Shown one piece after another: positions 10,143 through 22,085 of a DNA stretch of 64,000 nucleotides. This DNA is from Diplodia intermedia (lineage: Eukaryota; Ascomycota; Dothideomycetes; Botryosphaeriales; Botryosphaeriaceae). The stretch spans positions 1-64,000 of the forward strand of contig JAKEKT010000017.1 of assembly GCA_021495925.1 (NCBI GenBank). Direction: 5' to 3'. The position numbers were made by a program, and so were the translations under genes. Position 1 is the first letter of the stretch. Each line of letters starts with the position of its first letter. The notes under the pieces were generated by a model. That model saw only the letters and a program-made list of their open reading frames with translations, was not told the origin of the DNA and did no database searches.

Positions 10143-13100
10143 TTTTTCGTTCGCTCTGGTTCTTGGCGATGCTCGCCGAGCGCACAGCTGGATGCGGGAG
10201 ATCTGGTTGTCTTGAAACAGGCACATCAGAAACCCGCAGACGATGTGCGTTCGTACATACCACGCACACATTCGCCGCCGATCGTTGATATACCCCTCTC
10301 CAAACGGTTCTTCCAGCGTGTTTCTCGCGAATATTGCCACCATTAATACCATAATTAATATGTGAACCACCAACTGATGCAATTTTGAACGACACATCAA
10401 ACATCCCGGAGGCTGAAAGGCGTTTTGTTCGGTTCGCAGCCGTGTAACACGGCCGGTACAGATACGAAAGACCCAAAAGGCGGACTGGTTGAACCTGCGC
10501 CATCCGACCTTTCTTTTGCTGCTGCGCTGCTAAGGGAGGCACACAGGTGTTATTTTTTTTGTTTTTGATTTCTTCTTGGAAACTTCGCTTCTTCTGCTTC
10601 TCGAGCACTGCGTTTTTATCATTCTTGCTGGTCTTCTTTGCTCTTACATTCTACCTGGCACAGTTTGTTTTACCACTTCTTTGCGAGCTCCTAATCGCCC
10701 CGATTTCTTCCCTTTTTCTTTTCATTTCATGCCCCCCATTCTTCGCTGCTGGATTTGTTTCATTTGTTCGAGGTGTTCGTGCGCAATCTTTTACTTCATT
10801 TTTTCACGTCCAAATACCAGATGGAAAGGGAGGTGCTGTAACAAGCAAGGGAATTACACGATATGTTGGGCACGGAAAGCCAAGAAAGGGGTTCTGAGGC
10901 GCGCTTCTCGCCGCTGCGCGGAAGAGATTTCTTTTACGGTTGATCAGGGCTTTGGCCTGCCTGTTTTGGTCGTTCTGGTCGTTCGGCGAGTGTCCTTGTC
11001 GCTCTCGGAATCGAAATAAGTAAACAGAGAATGTTCCCCCCTTCAGTTTATTTTGCAATTGCGACATACGGGATTTCACATTGTGGCTTTTTTGAAATCG
11101 TACACATCACGCTTATATTCCTTTTGGTGTTTTGTGATCTTGGGTGGCTTCAGTCTCCGCACGCTGTGCGTGTAAAGCTAAACACTAGTCCAATGAATGT
11201 ACTCTGCTTTGCAAAGAATCGATCCCCTGCACACGTGGAGCGCCATGGTCGGCAACTGAGAGGCACGCCAGTCGGATCAAGCTTCCCGGCTGCGTCCAGG
11301 CCATGCAGTTCATGCCCGTGAAAGGGGTTGGAGAAACGCCTCTCGTTCGACAATTCTACGAACCTTTTGCATGTGGTGGACCCCAGCGAAAGCCGTGGCG
11401 CCAGCCCCAAAGTGCCGGGCGTTTTGAGGAGGCTGTGTGGATCAGCCGCTAAGCGGAGGGACAGGGCCGCTCCCCCCCTCAATCGCTAGCTGGGGTTGGT
11501 TGCATGGTGTGTTAAGCTTCTTTCCAATATATGAAGGGCCGGCGCCCTGGGACAGGCTCTCCCGCAACCAACGGGGTTGGAAAGCCTAATGGACGGGACG
11601 GGTTGGGGGCGGAACGACCAAATATAGAAGCAACAGTTGGACTTGGGGAAACACAGCAGCGGTATAATGATGGGGAGACTATCTTTCCCGCTTTGGCACC
11701 GCGACGCGTGGCTGATAGGATGGGAGGAGGCTGAATCGAGAGCGGCCGGTCACGAGGAGGTCAGTGGACCACAGGGGGGGCTTGGTGTTGACTTCGGGGA
11801 CATCGGGATGCGACGGGTCGCGCGGGCGGAGGCGATCATCAGGCACAAGGGGGGGATGGGAAGGGAGGGGAGGAGACGCGCTACGATCATTTAGACGAGA
11901 AGCGGCTCGCAACGAGGCGTGGTGAGGTGCGCCGGCTGTGGCTCGCTCGCTCGCTACCGGTGTTGCTCCCTCGTGCACACGCGAGGGGAACGCGGTGCGC
12001 GCGCATGCCTTCTTCCGCTCTGCGGTACAGGTGGAGCCCGCACCATTCCTTCGCCTCGCCCGGGCCTCCGACCGACGCAGCAAGAGATCATCGTCCGCCC
12101 ATCAGCAGCGCCGAGGAAGGGCGCGCGATTACTACATACGTAGGTAGGGACGCTTCTTCCCTCGTTTTTTTTCTCCTGTGCACCGCCGCCGCTCCGCCGA
12201 CCAACGCCGACCAACGCCCGCCTCGAGCCTCTTCCGGCTTTCGCGCCTACCATGCTTTCCTTCTTCGGCGGCCCACCGCGCGGCGGCGGTCGATCAGGTT
12301 CCTGTTCCCGCCCGGGGCGTCAGACGGTGGCCGACGCTATCCGCCCCGCCGGACAGGAGGAAACAGGCAGGAAAAATAGTCAGACTCGCCCCGTTGTTGT
12401 GCGCAGCTGACGGCGCGCCTGGCGTCGGCCGGACGCAGTAAAGCGGGGCGGGCATTCGCAATCCTCAGGCTGCCAGCTTCCGTCTTGGGCAGCCGGGGCC
12501 CAGTTTTGGGGCTCGATTAGGGGGGGTGTGCGTGGAGTGACGGGCACGCCAGCGGGGTAGCGGGCGCGCAACGAAGAAGTTGAGAAGGAAAGGTGCAGAC
12601 CGCCTGTGTGTCTCACGGAGCGGATTTTGTTTTTCTGCTCGGGCGCCCCTCTTTTCGGCGGCGAAAGGTGGAGAGCAATGGGCCAGCCCACGGCTGCTCC
12701 ACCCGCCGACACCTGACCCAGCACGAGACGGCCTATTTCGACCAGACCCTAGGTATTATCGTCCCACAGCTGCGCGCATCCACGTTGCATCGATGGAACG
12801 GAGCGTGCAGATGCTAATGTCCAGGGCCACGAGCACAACACGGAGCGCCTGCACATCTGTAGCACGCCGCATGGCCGTTATGCGATGCTCGCCGGGCTTG
12901 GCCAATGGCTGAGCGGTGAGGGCGTCGCACATCTCCCCTGGCGGCCAGGCCTGTGGCGGTAGAGCCTGGATGTGGCGCATTGAGACGTCCAGAGACAGAC
13001 GCTGAAACGCGCGAAACCTGCCTCGCGCCCGTCGCCTCCAATACGCGTCACTCGCAAGCTCGCGCACTTCCACTTCGGGCACGGTCTTGGCGGCTGCAGC

Positions 13101-13645
13101 CCGCACGCCGCGCCGGCCCGCCAATAACTACATGAGGGCTGCCGACAGGCCGAGACAATGCGTGCACATGTTGTCGTCACTTGCTGGCTCCTCGCCAATG
13201 TGAAGGCTGCGTCGGCTGCGCGGCTTCGCAGTGAGGGGCCGGAACGGGACCTGCCAAGCAGCGCCTTCCCAGAACACCTGCAGGCTGCCTTGGCTGAAGA
13301 CACGCCCAACACGATCAAATATCGTGCCAGCGCCAGCCTGCAGCCGGGAACGCTCCACCGCCGCATAACAGCACGTAAGACCAATATTCTGGAGGACCGC
13401 CTTGCAGCGCTCGATTGTCAGCCAGGCTCCTACGGCCTGTGTGAGAAACGAAATAATGTGACCCTGCACATCAAGGACTTGCCACTCCAACTCTGCGCTA
13501 TAAGATCTGGCAGGCGCGATCTACCTTGCGCCATGTTGGCTGCCATCCCCTCTTACCTCAGCTTACTCCCCGTCTATACTACCACTACATCCGTCTCTCC
13601 ACCCCCAGCCATCGGAGCATTCTTTTCTCGCGTCGGCCGCCCACA
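10143..13645. other. 3.5-kb gene-free stretch
   Basis: Downstream of the homeobox gene the top strand is T-rich (about 10547-10800 and 11030-11130), consistent with a 3' UTR. From about 11500 to 13500 the DNA is GC-rich with only short incoherent frames on both strands and no recognised domain. The last 150 bp before 13646 are pyrimidine-rich and probably form the promoter and leader of the GH43 gene. I see no tRNA, rRNA or repeat. Confidence 0.5.
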
Positions 13646-15209
13646 ATGCACATCAATACCAGCTGTCAATCGTTTCTCTCGTTATCTCTACTACTTGTCC
13701 TCGGCGGACAGCATGTCTCCGCCAAACCGCTTTCCTTCGTCCCCCGCCAAGCTGAGAGCAACGGCACCTATATCACTGGCCCGGTGATAGATCAGGACTT
13801 TCCAGATCCGTGCATTGTCTACGTGAACGGCGAGTGGTGGGCTTTTGCTACCATGAACGCCGACACCAACATTCAGGTCGCACGATCGTCTGACTTCACA
13901 GAGTGGACGTACCTCGACGGCGTGGACGCGTTGCCCGACCCACCGAGCTGGGTCAACATGTCGGCGCCGAACACGTGGGCGCCAGACGTCAACGAGCTCG
14001 TAAGCTTCCCTTTGTGACCCTCCTTTTTCTTTCTTGCTGGTTCCGCCGGCGCAAGTGATGGATCAATGCCACGCTTTTGTTTCAGCCTTGGTGTTGCGGT
14101 GGCTTGACGTTCATTGATCGACGGTTACCCGTTCGGGCAACCCCATCGATCACGCGAGTCCGAGACAGGCAAGTGACTGACTTGGGTGGCCCACGAGTCA
14201 GGACGACGGCACATTTGTCATGTACTTCAGCGCGACGTCCATGAACGACACGGCCATCCATTGCATCGGCGCCGCGACCTCCGACACCATCGAGGGCCCG
14301 TACACGCCCGTCAACGCGACCCTGGCGTGCCCGATCAGCGAGGGCGGCGCCATCGACGCCGCCGGCTTCAAGGATTGGGAGACGAGAGGCAGCGGATGGG
14401 GTCCCGACGGCCAGTCGTCGAATTCGACGGGCGACGACGACAACAGCTACTCGAATCCGGAGTGGTCGAACGGCGGTGCTGGGTGGGTGATGCGCTTCCT
14501 TTTACCCTTTCGAGCCTCCCGCATTAATGATGTTCTGCAGGGGTCAGCGATATGTTGTTTATAAAGTGGACGGTAAGATTTGCACGATAAGCAGATCCTT
14601 TCGAAGAACCAAAACCACTGACAATTCTCTCCTCCAGGCAACACCCAGGGCAACGGCGGCCTCTGCGGCAACACCGTAAGCAACCTCCACCACCCTTTCC
14701 CATCCATCCCCTCATCTTCCCTTTCCCCCCACCCACCCACCCACCAAAAAAAAAACCCCCCCCGCGCTAACCCGCACTCAAAGATCGAACCCATCGCCTC
14801 CACCCCCATCATGCTCCTCGCCGTCGCCGCCGACGGCATCACCCCGCAGGACTCACCCATCCCGATCCTCGACAACGCGGGCGCGGCGGACGACGGCATC
14901 GTCGAGGCGCCGTCGCTGGTCAAGACGTGGGACGGCCAGTACGTCCTCTTTTTTAGTTCCGGCTGCTACAGCACCGAGAACTACACCGTCTCGTACGCCA
15001 TCTCGTCGGGCGACGTCGCCGGCCCGTACGACCGCGCCCCCGCCCCGCTGCTGCAGACGGGCGACGCCGGGCTCGTCAGCCCTGGTGGCATGGACGTCCT
15101 TTGGGATGCGAGCGCCATGGTGTTTCATGCACAGGCGACCGCGGTGCCGCTCGTGAGGGATATGTGGGCCGCGAAGGTGTGGGTTGGGGAGGGGGCGGTG
15201 GAAGTGTAG
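13646..15209 (+). CDS. Secreted glycoside hydrolase family 43 protein
   Basis: Five exons (13646-13999, 14202-14482, 14541-14572, 14638-14675, 14784-15209) encode 376 residues; exons 3 and 4 are only 32 and 38 nt. The N-terminus is a signal peptide (hydrophobic core LSLSLLLVLGG, likely cut after VSA near residue 26). The five-bladed propeller family is indicated by DQDFPDPCIVYVNGEWWAFA, with Asp54 the likely general base, NTWAPDVNEL with Asp114 as the likely pKa modulator, and GIVEAPSLV with Glu276 as the likely general acid. The segment GGAIDA is usual in fungal members. Family enzymes cut arabinose or xylose linkages in plant hemicellulose; the exact substrate cannot be read. Several N-glycosylation sequons support secretion. 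The 32-nt exon is fixed by the frame of QRYVVYKVDG. Confidence 0.85.
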
Positions 15210-15952
15210 GGTTTTGCTGGCGGTGATGGCGGGATCGCTGCCGCCGCCGCCGCCGCGGAGGGGGGTGGTATGGGTGCGGCCGGGTGGACCCCGTGGGCGT
15301 GTGCGGCGGTGCCGTTGGGTTTGTTGCTCGTCGTGGTCGTGGCGGGGCCGACGCTGGTGTTTGAAGTGGCGGTTTGGCGGTTGGGGAAGACGTGGTGTGA
15401 TTGGGGGTTTGGGGAGGAGTGAGTGTTTGCGCCGCTTTTTGAGGAGCGGCGGCGGCGGCGGCAGCGGCAGCATTGTTATGACGACGATTGCATGACTGGG
15501 GGTTTGGCGTTATATTCTTTCGGTTTACCACCCTAGATATCCTAGACACTTTTAGATGGGGGAGGGAGGAGGGAGAGAACTGGACTGGATGACTGGACGA
15601 CTGTGTATAGATGGACTATAGGCTCACCGTTGGGAGGGGTTTTTTTTTTTCCTGGCCCGACGGTGCGGTAATGTCTCTTCTTCCTGACGTATATATGTAA
15701 AGTTGCATTCTTAGCAAACTGTTCACGCACCTTTTCTTTTCTTTTTACACAGTCGAATGAACACTTCGAGACAGACGGAAGCAACATGTTGTCTCTTTCG
15801 ATCATATGCAATGCCACACACACACCCAGCCCATCCATCAACCGTCCCAAAGGCAAAACAAAAACAAATCCAAGCACCCCCCTCCCCCTCCCTCCCCCAA
15901 ACCCCCAACCTCCCCGACGTAAAAAAGAAAGGAAAACAAAAAAAAATCAACC
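15210..15952. other. Convergent intergenic, 3' ends of GH43 and DUF1308 genes
   Basis: No gene supported. The region after GH43 is G-rich on the top strand with CCG/CGG triplet runs (about 15240-15260 and 15448-15470), then turns AT-richer. It should contain the 3' UTRs and poly(A) sites of both converging genes. Confidence 0.5.
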
Positions 15953-17794
15953 TCACCCCTGCCTCCGCCCCTTCTTCGCCACCAAGCTCCGCGCGACGGG
16001 GCACACCCACACGTCCGGCCCGACCTCGTCGTCGCGCGTGCGGTGCTGCTCGACGAGCGCCTCGACCTGCCGGGCCACGGTGCCGTTGGACGACAGCGTC
16101 GTGACGCCCTCGGCCCAGCCGTGCAGGAAGATGGAGCGGTTGATGTCGGTGAGGTGGGCCGATACGGCGGCCGCCACCTTGGGTAATCTGGTGGTCGGGC
16201 TCTCGGTGTCGGATGCTGTTGGTGCGGAGGAGGGCACGACGGTGATGGGGAGCTGCAGGGAGGGCGGGACCGGGTGGATGGAGAGGGCTTGGAAGGCGGC
16301 GAGGAGGGCTTGGCGCGAGGGGTGGTGCGGTTGTTGTTGTTGTTGTTGGGGTGGTGGTGTCGTGCTGCCATCGTCACCGACGACGACGCCATCAGCTACA
16401 GCCGCTCCCCCTATCCCCTCCTCTCCTCCCTCCCCATCACCACCCTCCCCCGGATCAAACAGCAACAGCCCCGCCCTCGCAACCTCGCTCTCCGTCCCGA
16501 TCGTCGCCACGATCTCCTGCATCCGCCTCGCCGCCTCGCGCGTGCAGACGAGCGCAGGCGCGGGCCCGTCGCCGTCGCCACCGCCCAGCAGCGCCGGGTA
16601 CAGCGTCGTCGGCAGCAGCGCTTCGCGCGCCTCGTCGCGGATCTGGCCCTGGACGGCGCCCGGGTACCACGGCTGGACGGTGCAGCGGGCGTGCGAGATG
16701 TCCGAGGCGAGGGCGACGAGGAGGGTGCAGTCGATGTTGAGGGTGGGGGTGAAGGTGGAGAAGGGGTGGGTGAGGAGGGGGGTGAGGTCCGGCTGCCGGG
16801 CGGCAGCAGCAGTCCCGTTCTCGTCGTCGTCGTTGGTGGTGGGTGTTGTTTGGGAAGGGGGCCCGCCGGTCTCGAGGGTCAGCGGCGCGGCCGGGGTGGA
16901 GAGGGCGCGGATGCGGGCGAGGAGCGCGTCGATCTCCTTGACGCGCCCGGTCGAGATCTTGGGCAGGACGAGCCGGATGCGTGGGTGCCGGTAGTTGTGG
17001 CGGTTGGAGCGCGCGGCTTGCGTGAGGTGTTTGGCTAGCCGGACGATGACGACTTCGTCTTCGTCGGAGGAGGAGCTATCGTCGTCGTCGTCTTCTGCTA
17101 CTGCTGCGCCGTCCGCGCCGCCGAATGGCTTGCCTAGCACCTCTCCATCTTCGTCGTCGCTGTCGGAGTCGTTACGCCACCCCTGCCGCGCCATCTGGAA
17201 TAGCAGCTGCCGCTCGCTGATGGCTGACACTTTCAGCCACTCGCGGCCGTCGTCGACGACGGCGTCCACCAGCACGCCGTCCTGCGTCTTCTTGACGTGC
17301 GCTTTGATTTTGGATGACGGAGATAGCGCGCGGATGTTTTTGCTGCCTTTTTGCGGGCGTCGCGAGGGTGGTTGCCTCGAGAAGGTCTGCCGCAGGGCGA
17401 CAACGCCGCGGCACGTTTTGATGGCGGACCATTGTGCTTCGTAGGAGGTGACGTTGGTTGAGCTGAGTTGGTGTTTGATTTTGCGGTCTGCTTCGAGGGC
17501 GTCGAGGGGGTCTTTCCCATCATCTGCGCCGTTCTCTTCCGGGTTGGTTTCGGCTACGGCTTTGTCGAGCAGCCGCTCGATGAAGCGTTTTTCGGCGTTG
17601 ATGTCTTGGATGAAGGCACGGTGGCCAACGACTGGAGGACGTCGGTGCTCTTCCAGTAATGAGTCGAAGGATTCCAGCTCGGAGAGAAGGGCGTTGGTCC
17701 TGTTGAGAAGCTCAGTGGCTACGGCGACAGCGGGGAGCTCGTCCGCGGGGTTGGTCGTGGCTTGTGAGCCGTTCTCCGCGTCGTCCCTATCCAT
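15953..17794 (-). CDS. DUF1308 family protein (C7orf25-like)
   Basis: A single exon of 613 residues from the ATG at 17794 (MDRDDAENGSQ); the frame is open slightly further upstream but without ATG. The N-terminal half has a helical segment (LLNRTNALLSELESFDSLLE), then KIKAHVKKTQDGVLVDAV, ISERQLLFQMARQGW and an acidic serine tract. A conserved middle part (FSTFTPTLNIDCTLLVALAS) and the C-terminal VWVCPVARSLV are typical of the DUF1308 family, known from human C7orf25. The molecular function is not established. A low-complexity Gln/Gly/Asp-rich insertion lies at about residues 460-500. It is divergent from the SRP9-21 gene, sharing about 430 bp. Confidence 0.82.
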   Translation of the reverse strand: MDRDDAENGSQATTNPADELPAVAVATELLNRTNALLSELESFDSLLEEHRRPPVVGHRAFIQDINAEKRFIERLLDKAVAETNPEENGADDGKDPLDALEADRKIKHQLSSTNVTSYEAQWSAIKTCRGVVALRQTFSRQPPSRRPQKGSKNIRALSPSSKIKAHVKKTQDGVLVDAVVDDGREWLKVSAISERQLLFQMARQGWRNDSDSDDEDGEVLGKPFGGADGAAVAEDDDDDSSSSDEDEVVIVRLAKHLTQAARSNRHNYRHPRIRLVLPKISTGRVKEIDALLARIRALSTPAAPLTLETGGPPSQTTPTTNDDDENGTAAAARQPDLTPLLTHPFSTFTPTLNIDCTLLVALASDISHARCTVQPWYPGAVQGQIRDEAREALLPTTLYPALLGGGDGDGPAPALVCTREAARRMQEIVATIGTESEVARAGLLLFDPGEGGDGEGGEEGIGGAAVADGVVVGDDGSTTPPPQQQQQQPHHPSRQALLAAFQALSIHPVPPSLQLPITVVPSSAPTASDTESPTTRLPKVAAAVSAHLTDINRSIFLHGWAEGVTTLSSNGTVARQVEALVEQHRTRDDEVGPDVWVCPVARSLVAKKGRRQG

Positions 17795-18227
17795 GCTCTT
17801 TCTTTGGTATCTCAAACGGCTATGTTCTATGCGGCTCTACGGATTCAGATGGCGCTGTACAAGAAGGCCGCTTCTTTAGGAAATGTATGACTGCGGAAGG
17901 AAATTTTCTGGCTGGCAAATCTGACGGAAGAATCCGAGTTTCGGGCAGACGAGGCAAAATGCGGAGGTTCTTGATCTTATATGACAAGAAACAAAAGCAA
18001 ACGGCCCTCCAAACAGTGACTCAACGTGGAATAGAAATCAATGGAAGGGCGTGAAGTCGGAGCCAATGGTCAGGCCTCAGCCTCACTGGCGGGCGGTGCA
18101 CAAGGCAGCAACGGCCCATCGCCGAACAATCACCGACACGATAGCGATGGGGAACCTCCACACTAACTAGCTGCATCACCGCCGCGCTCCCCTCCACCTC
18201 CAACCTTCCCGCCCACCGCCCCACGCC
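17795..18227. promoter_or_regulatory. Shared divergent promoter of DUF1308 and SRP9-21 genes
   Basis: 433 bp between opposing start codons. The half near the SRP gene is C/T-rich on the top strand, typical of a fungal leader. No other gene is seen. Confidence 0.6.
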
Positions 18228-19001
18228 ATGCCCTACTTCACCACGAGCGCCGAGTGGTTCGAGCAGTCGCGGCTGCTGCTCGAAGCCCGTCCCACCACCG
18301 TACGCACATTCCCCCACCCCACCCACCCCACCCACCCATCCAATTGCGCCCTGTGTCACACACATGCACACGTTTCCGAACCGCGCGACTGACGTTCTCC
18401 CGCCGCCCACTGAACGAAACCTCCAGGCCCGCATCGTGACAAAGTACTCGATCATCAAGCGCAAGACGACCAAGGACGGCAAGCGGCAGGTGGCCACCAG
18501 CGACTCGGCCCACGCCGACGCGACGCAGCTGAAGCCGCCGGCGCCCGGCGCGCCCCCGCAGGCCCCCGCCCCCACCCAGGCCGCCCTCACCCTCAAGACG
18601 TACGACCCCGTCTCCGGCGTGTGCCTGAAGTACCAGACCACCAAGGCGGCCGAGGTGGGCCGCCTGATTGCGAGCTTGGAGCGGTTGGCGAGGGCGATGG
18701 CGGCGCTGCCGAGTGTGCAAGAGGGTATGTGTTCTCATGTTTCTGCGCGGGGAGTGGGAGGGGAGATTGGGGCGGGTCGTTGGCTGGGGGATGCGCTTGG
18801 GAGCGGGATGGCGCGCGTACATGCTGGCAATTTGGCGGATGGATGAGGTGCTGACTCGGTGACTGTGCAGATGCTGCCATGCAGGATGCGCCCGCGGCGG
18901 AACAGGGCACTGGCACGAATACCCCCAACCCGGAGCCGGCAAAGGCGGACTCGAAACCTGCACAGGGCGGAGGAAAGAAGAAGAAGAAGGGCAAGAAATG
19001 A
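18228..19001 (+). CDS. srp21: Signal recognition particle subunit SRP9/SRP21
   Basis: Exons 18228-18299, 18427-18724 and 18871-19001 encode 166 residues, close to yeast Srp21 (167). The SRP9 fold is seen as MPYFTTSAEWFEQSRLLLEA, ARIVTKYSIIKRKT and, after a Pro/Ala linker, YDPVSGVCLKYQTTKAAEV. The C-terminus is a lysine stretch (GGGKKKKKGKK) suited to RNA contact. SRP9-21 pairs with SRP14 on the Alu domain of SRP RNA and contributes to elongation arrest during co-translational targeting (family knowledge). The middle linker and charged tail make it longer than animal SRP9, as is usual in fungi. Confidence 0.88.
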
Positions 19002-19877
19002 GTGGACACCTGATGAGGGAGTGTTTGCATGACTTGGCGTTTGCAACAGAGACAGGAAATGAGTATGACCCAAAAGTTATGTGGAGATGAGAGAGAGCTG
19101 TTTGCTGGGGTGGAGCCTTGCACTTGGCTGCATGTCGGCCTGACAGCAGGAGCAAGGACCCCCACGATGATGGAGAGCAAAGGCAAGCTCCGTGGCATGG
19201 TCGGCTACATCATGATAACTACGCTGGTGGCCATATCAAACCGGCTGGACTATATCCCTACCTAGTGAGTAGCGAGCTTCAGAAGCTGAGCTACTGAAAT
19301 GCGAGAAGCATCAACTTAAATCAGAGATGCTGCTCTCCCGCTACTCTTGACGTTGGTCCTACGGGGCTGCCTGGGGAATAATGAGTGAGCCTAATCTGAT
19401 CCCCAGGTGCGCAATTGGAGCTCGAACTTTGAGCATTAAATTGGGACCACGGTGAGCCCTCCCGAATACATCTATCAAAGATGGTGCACCCTACTTACGT
19501 AGGTATACACTTACATCTACGTCCGGATGTTCACTTCAGCTACCCACCAAAGATATCCTTCAAAAAACGTGAAAGAAAGGTCGGGTGAAATCTGTAGACT
19601 GGGGGTCGCTCGCGCCGACCATTCAAACGCTTGTGTCACACAACGTGCATGTACCCTGGTCAAGTGCTGGTGCCCTTCCGCAGGCCGCTTACAGCAGGCT
19701 GAGTGCCGCGCCTCGAATACTTCAGCCAGGCGTCTCCCACCTCGCCTTTCCTCACGACCCGGCCCCTCCTCACTCGACCCTCGGCCAATCACAGCTCTTC
19801 AGCTCCCCGCCTCACCTTTCGAAAACCTGCCTTGCTCACAGCCTCAGTCACACCGCAGCGAACGCCAGCCTGTCACC
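19002..19877. promoter_or_regulatory. 3' flank of SRP9-21 and promoter of C2H2 copy 2
   Basis: No gene supported. A CCAAT box (ggccaatcacag) lies near 19783-19794, about 90 bp upstream of the start at 19878, and the last 180 bp are C/T-rich. The AGGGCAAA octamer is not found here; it sits in the first intron instead. Confidence 0.5.
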
Positions 19878-21318
19878 ATGAGCGACTACGTGTCCGACCA
19901 GGATTTGTTCAGCCAGTTCACGCAAGACAGCGATTGGATCAATCCGAATGAGGCGCTGTGAGTTTTTTTTTTCCGATCAGCTGACGAGAGGGCAAAGGGT
20001 CGTGCGCATTCAATGTGGAAATGCTAGTGGCGAACCGATGAATGCACGCCTTCACGCCGGAGAACCCTCCGAGGCCGACTATCTGCACCAACTTGTCGAT
20101 CCAAGTCTCTTTCATGGGACGAATTCTAATGCCTTCATCCAAGAAATCGGTGGTATACTGGACAATGCTGCGCATCAAATACTTCCTGTATCTCTCTATG
20201 AGGATGGATCATACTCTCCGCTTGGCAGCCGTCATGGGTCAACACCTCCTGAATCAGAGCACGAACCTCTCCGGGCTGTGGATGACGGTACTTTGGCGGA
20301 TACTGCGAGCCTTCCTCATCTTGAGATCCCTCTAGAATGTAAGGAACGGATGGAGGCTCTGACTTCAAGCATGGACGGGTCGGAGCCGGAGCCCACTCAA
20401 GACCAAGAATACTTTTCGACCAACTCGGATCCGAAGAAGAGAAAGCCTCGCAAAGATCTGCGCTGCACCTTCGCCGCTTGCCAGGAAACGAGATCGTTCG
20501 GACGACAGGCAGAGCTGGACAGGCACATGCGGAAGCATACGGGAAACGTCGCCCTCGCCTGTCCCGTCAATTCCTGCAATCGCCGTGGCAACCGAGCATT
20601 CTATCGCGAGGACAAACTCGAGGCTCATATCAGATCTGTCCATGACGACGATGAGCTATGTTCTTGTCCAGTCCCTACTTGCGGCAAGGGCCCACTGCAA
20701 TTCGACCTATTCCTGGTCCACATGCATGTCCATGGGGGCTGGGGGTCCGGCGAGGTACACGTTCTCTTCAAATACGCAGAGGAAAGAAGATGCCCGATAA
20801 AGAAGTGCCGCATAGGCCGGTCTCCCTGGAAGCGCAGCCACTTGATCCCCGGTCCCAATGGCCACCTCATGGCCCACGATGAGACTGAGCGGCAGGAGAA
20901 TCGGATCAGCATGTTGAACAACGGCTACGATGCTGCTTCTGGCGGTCTGGTCTGCCCGATCTGCAAAGAAGTGTCTTCCGACCAAAATGTCTTTCGCCAA
21001 CACCTCGAGAAGACTCACACGACGCTTACAGAGCATGGACGGAGCTTCTTGGACGCTATTTGGAGCCGTCCCACACTGAAGGATATCTCAGTATCATCCC
21101 TGTGGGAGGAGGTAACCTATAGGGTCCAGCTTGCTAAAGTTCGGTGTCCGGTTTGCTCATATGTGCATGAACCGGGCAGCGACGAGACCAGCGACAAGGA
21201 ACATCATCGCCAACTGGTGGACACAGACGAGCTATACCGGCACAGGCGCGAGATCCTCCGAATTCGTCCAAATTTCTGGCACCACAGCGTCTTTGCTGAC
21301 GTCGTTCGCTCTGTTTGA
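19878..21318 (+). CDS. C2H2 zinc-finger protein, full-length form (copy 2 of 4)
   Basis: Exons 19878-19957 (80 nt) and 19998-21318 encode 466 residues. Exon 1 gives the acidic leader MSDYVSDQDLFSQFTQDSDW. The 40-bp intron has GTGAG, a T10 run, GCTGAC and AGAGGGCAAAG at the acceptor; this choice puts exon 2 in frame (VVRIQCGNAS). Fingers: C-x4-C then AELDRHMRKH, and CPVNSCNRRGNRAFYREDKL, nearly identical in wording to copy 1. Later Cys/His clusters (CPVPTC, CPIKKC, CPICKE, CPVCSY) and the C-terminal RREILRIRPNFWHHSVF are shared with copy 1. It is probably a nuclear DNA- or RNA-binding protein; the function is unknown. Unlike copy 1 it has no intron just before the fingers. Confidence 0.85.
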
Positions 21319-22085
21319 GACTGCAGCTTTGATTCATAGCTCATGTTGTGGGACCTCGGAATTGGCGGATCTCCTCTCGGCACCTTTCCTCTATCAACCA
21401 TGGACATCTCGCTCATTTTTTATCACAGGATTTACTTATATTCGCTAGCACACCTATCTCTTTCTTTGGCCCTTGGGGTCCCATCTATTTCCTATTTCCA
21501 ACTCATTTCTTACATTGATTCCCTCTGGACCCACATGACTGCGATGACAAAGTAAAAAAAAAAAAAGACTGACGAATGAATGCAACGGCCTTACGATTTC
21601 TCCTTTTTCTTGCTCTTTCGACATCCGCACGCAATAAGTTCATATCTAGCACATTTCGGTCGTTCAATATTTGTTAGATAAATTGCAACCAATGAAATGT
21701 CTTTTACATCCAGACAAAGATGTCCAGACGAACTCTTCAACTCTTTATCAGAGCCAAATGCAAAGGAATAGTAGGATTGGCTTCGATTCCCTTCAGGAAT
21801 GGCTGGGTAAGCAGGCAGCGGCCTCACACGTGAATAGCCGCACGCGTATGCGGGGCAGTTTTCGTCCTGCAATTCAGGTTTAGCCCGACGGCGCTTGTCT
21901 TACACCGGAACGCGTCGGACCAGTCATCTCGTCTTATCAGATTAGGGCCGCATTGCGCCATCGCAAATGATGCGAATATCAGTTGTCCGACCGCGGCGTG
22001 CTTTTAAGCTCAACCTCGGGCTGCGGGGGATCGACACACTCACTTCTCATGATCACGCCACAAGCGAACTTGGAGACAGACAGAC
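21319..22085. other. Intergenic, 3' flank of C2H2 copy 2 and MFS promoter
   Basis: AT-rich 3' flank with a long A run near 21552-21566. No gene or repeat is supported. The region before 22086 carries the transporter promoter. Confidence 0.5.

Noticed and set aside
9868..10608. 246-residue frame antisense to the 3' end of the homeobox gene
   Set aside because: Half of it mirrors coding sequence; the rest is low-complexity 3' flank; no homology recognised.
12756..13384. Frames on the minus strand upstream of GH43
   Set aside because: Two overlapping incompatible frames, no domain, no plausible start context.
13158..13787. 209-residue open frame overlapping the GH43 start
   Set aside because: It runs out of frame through the GH43 signal peptide, has no recognisable domain and no splice structure; promoter and leader are the better reading.
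16274..17038. 254-residue frame opposite the DUF1308 gene
   Set aside because: Antisense shadow with Arg/Gly/Val-rich low complexity and no family resemblance.
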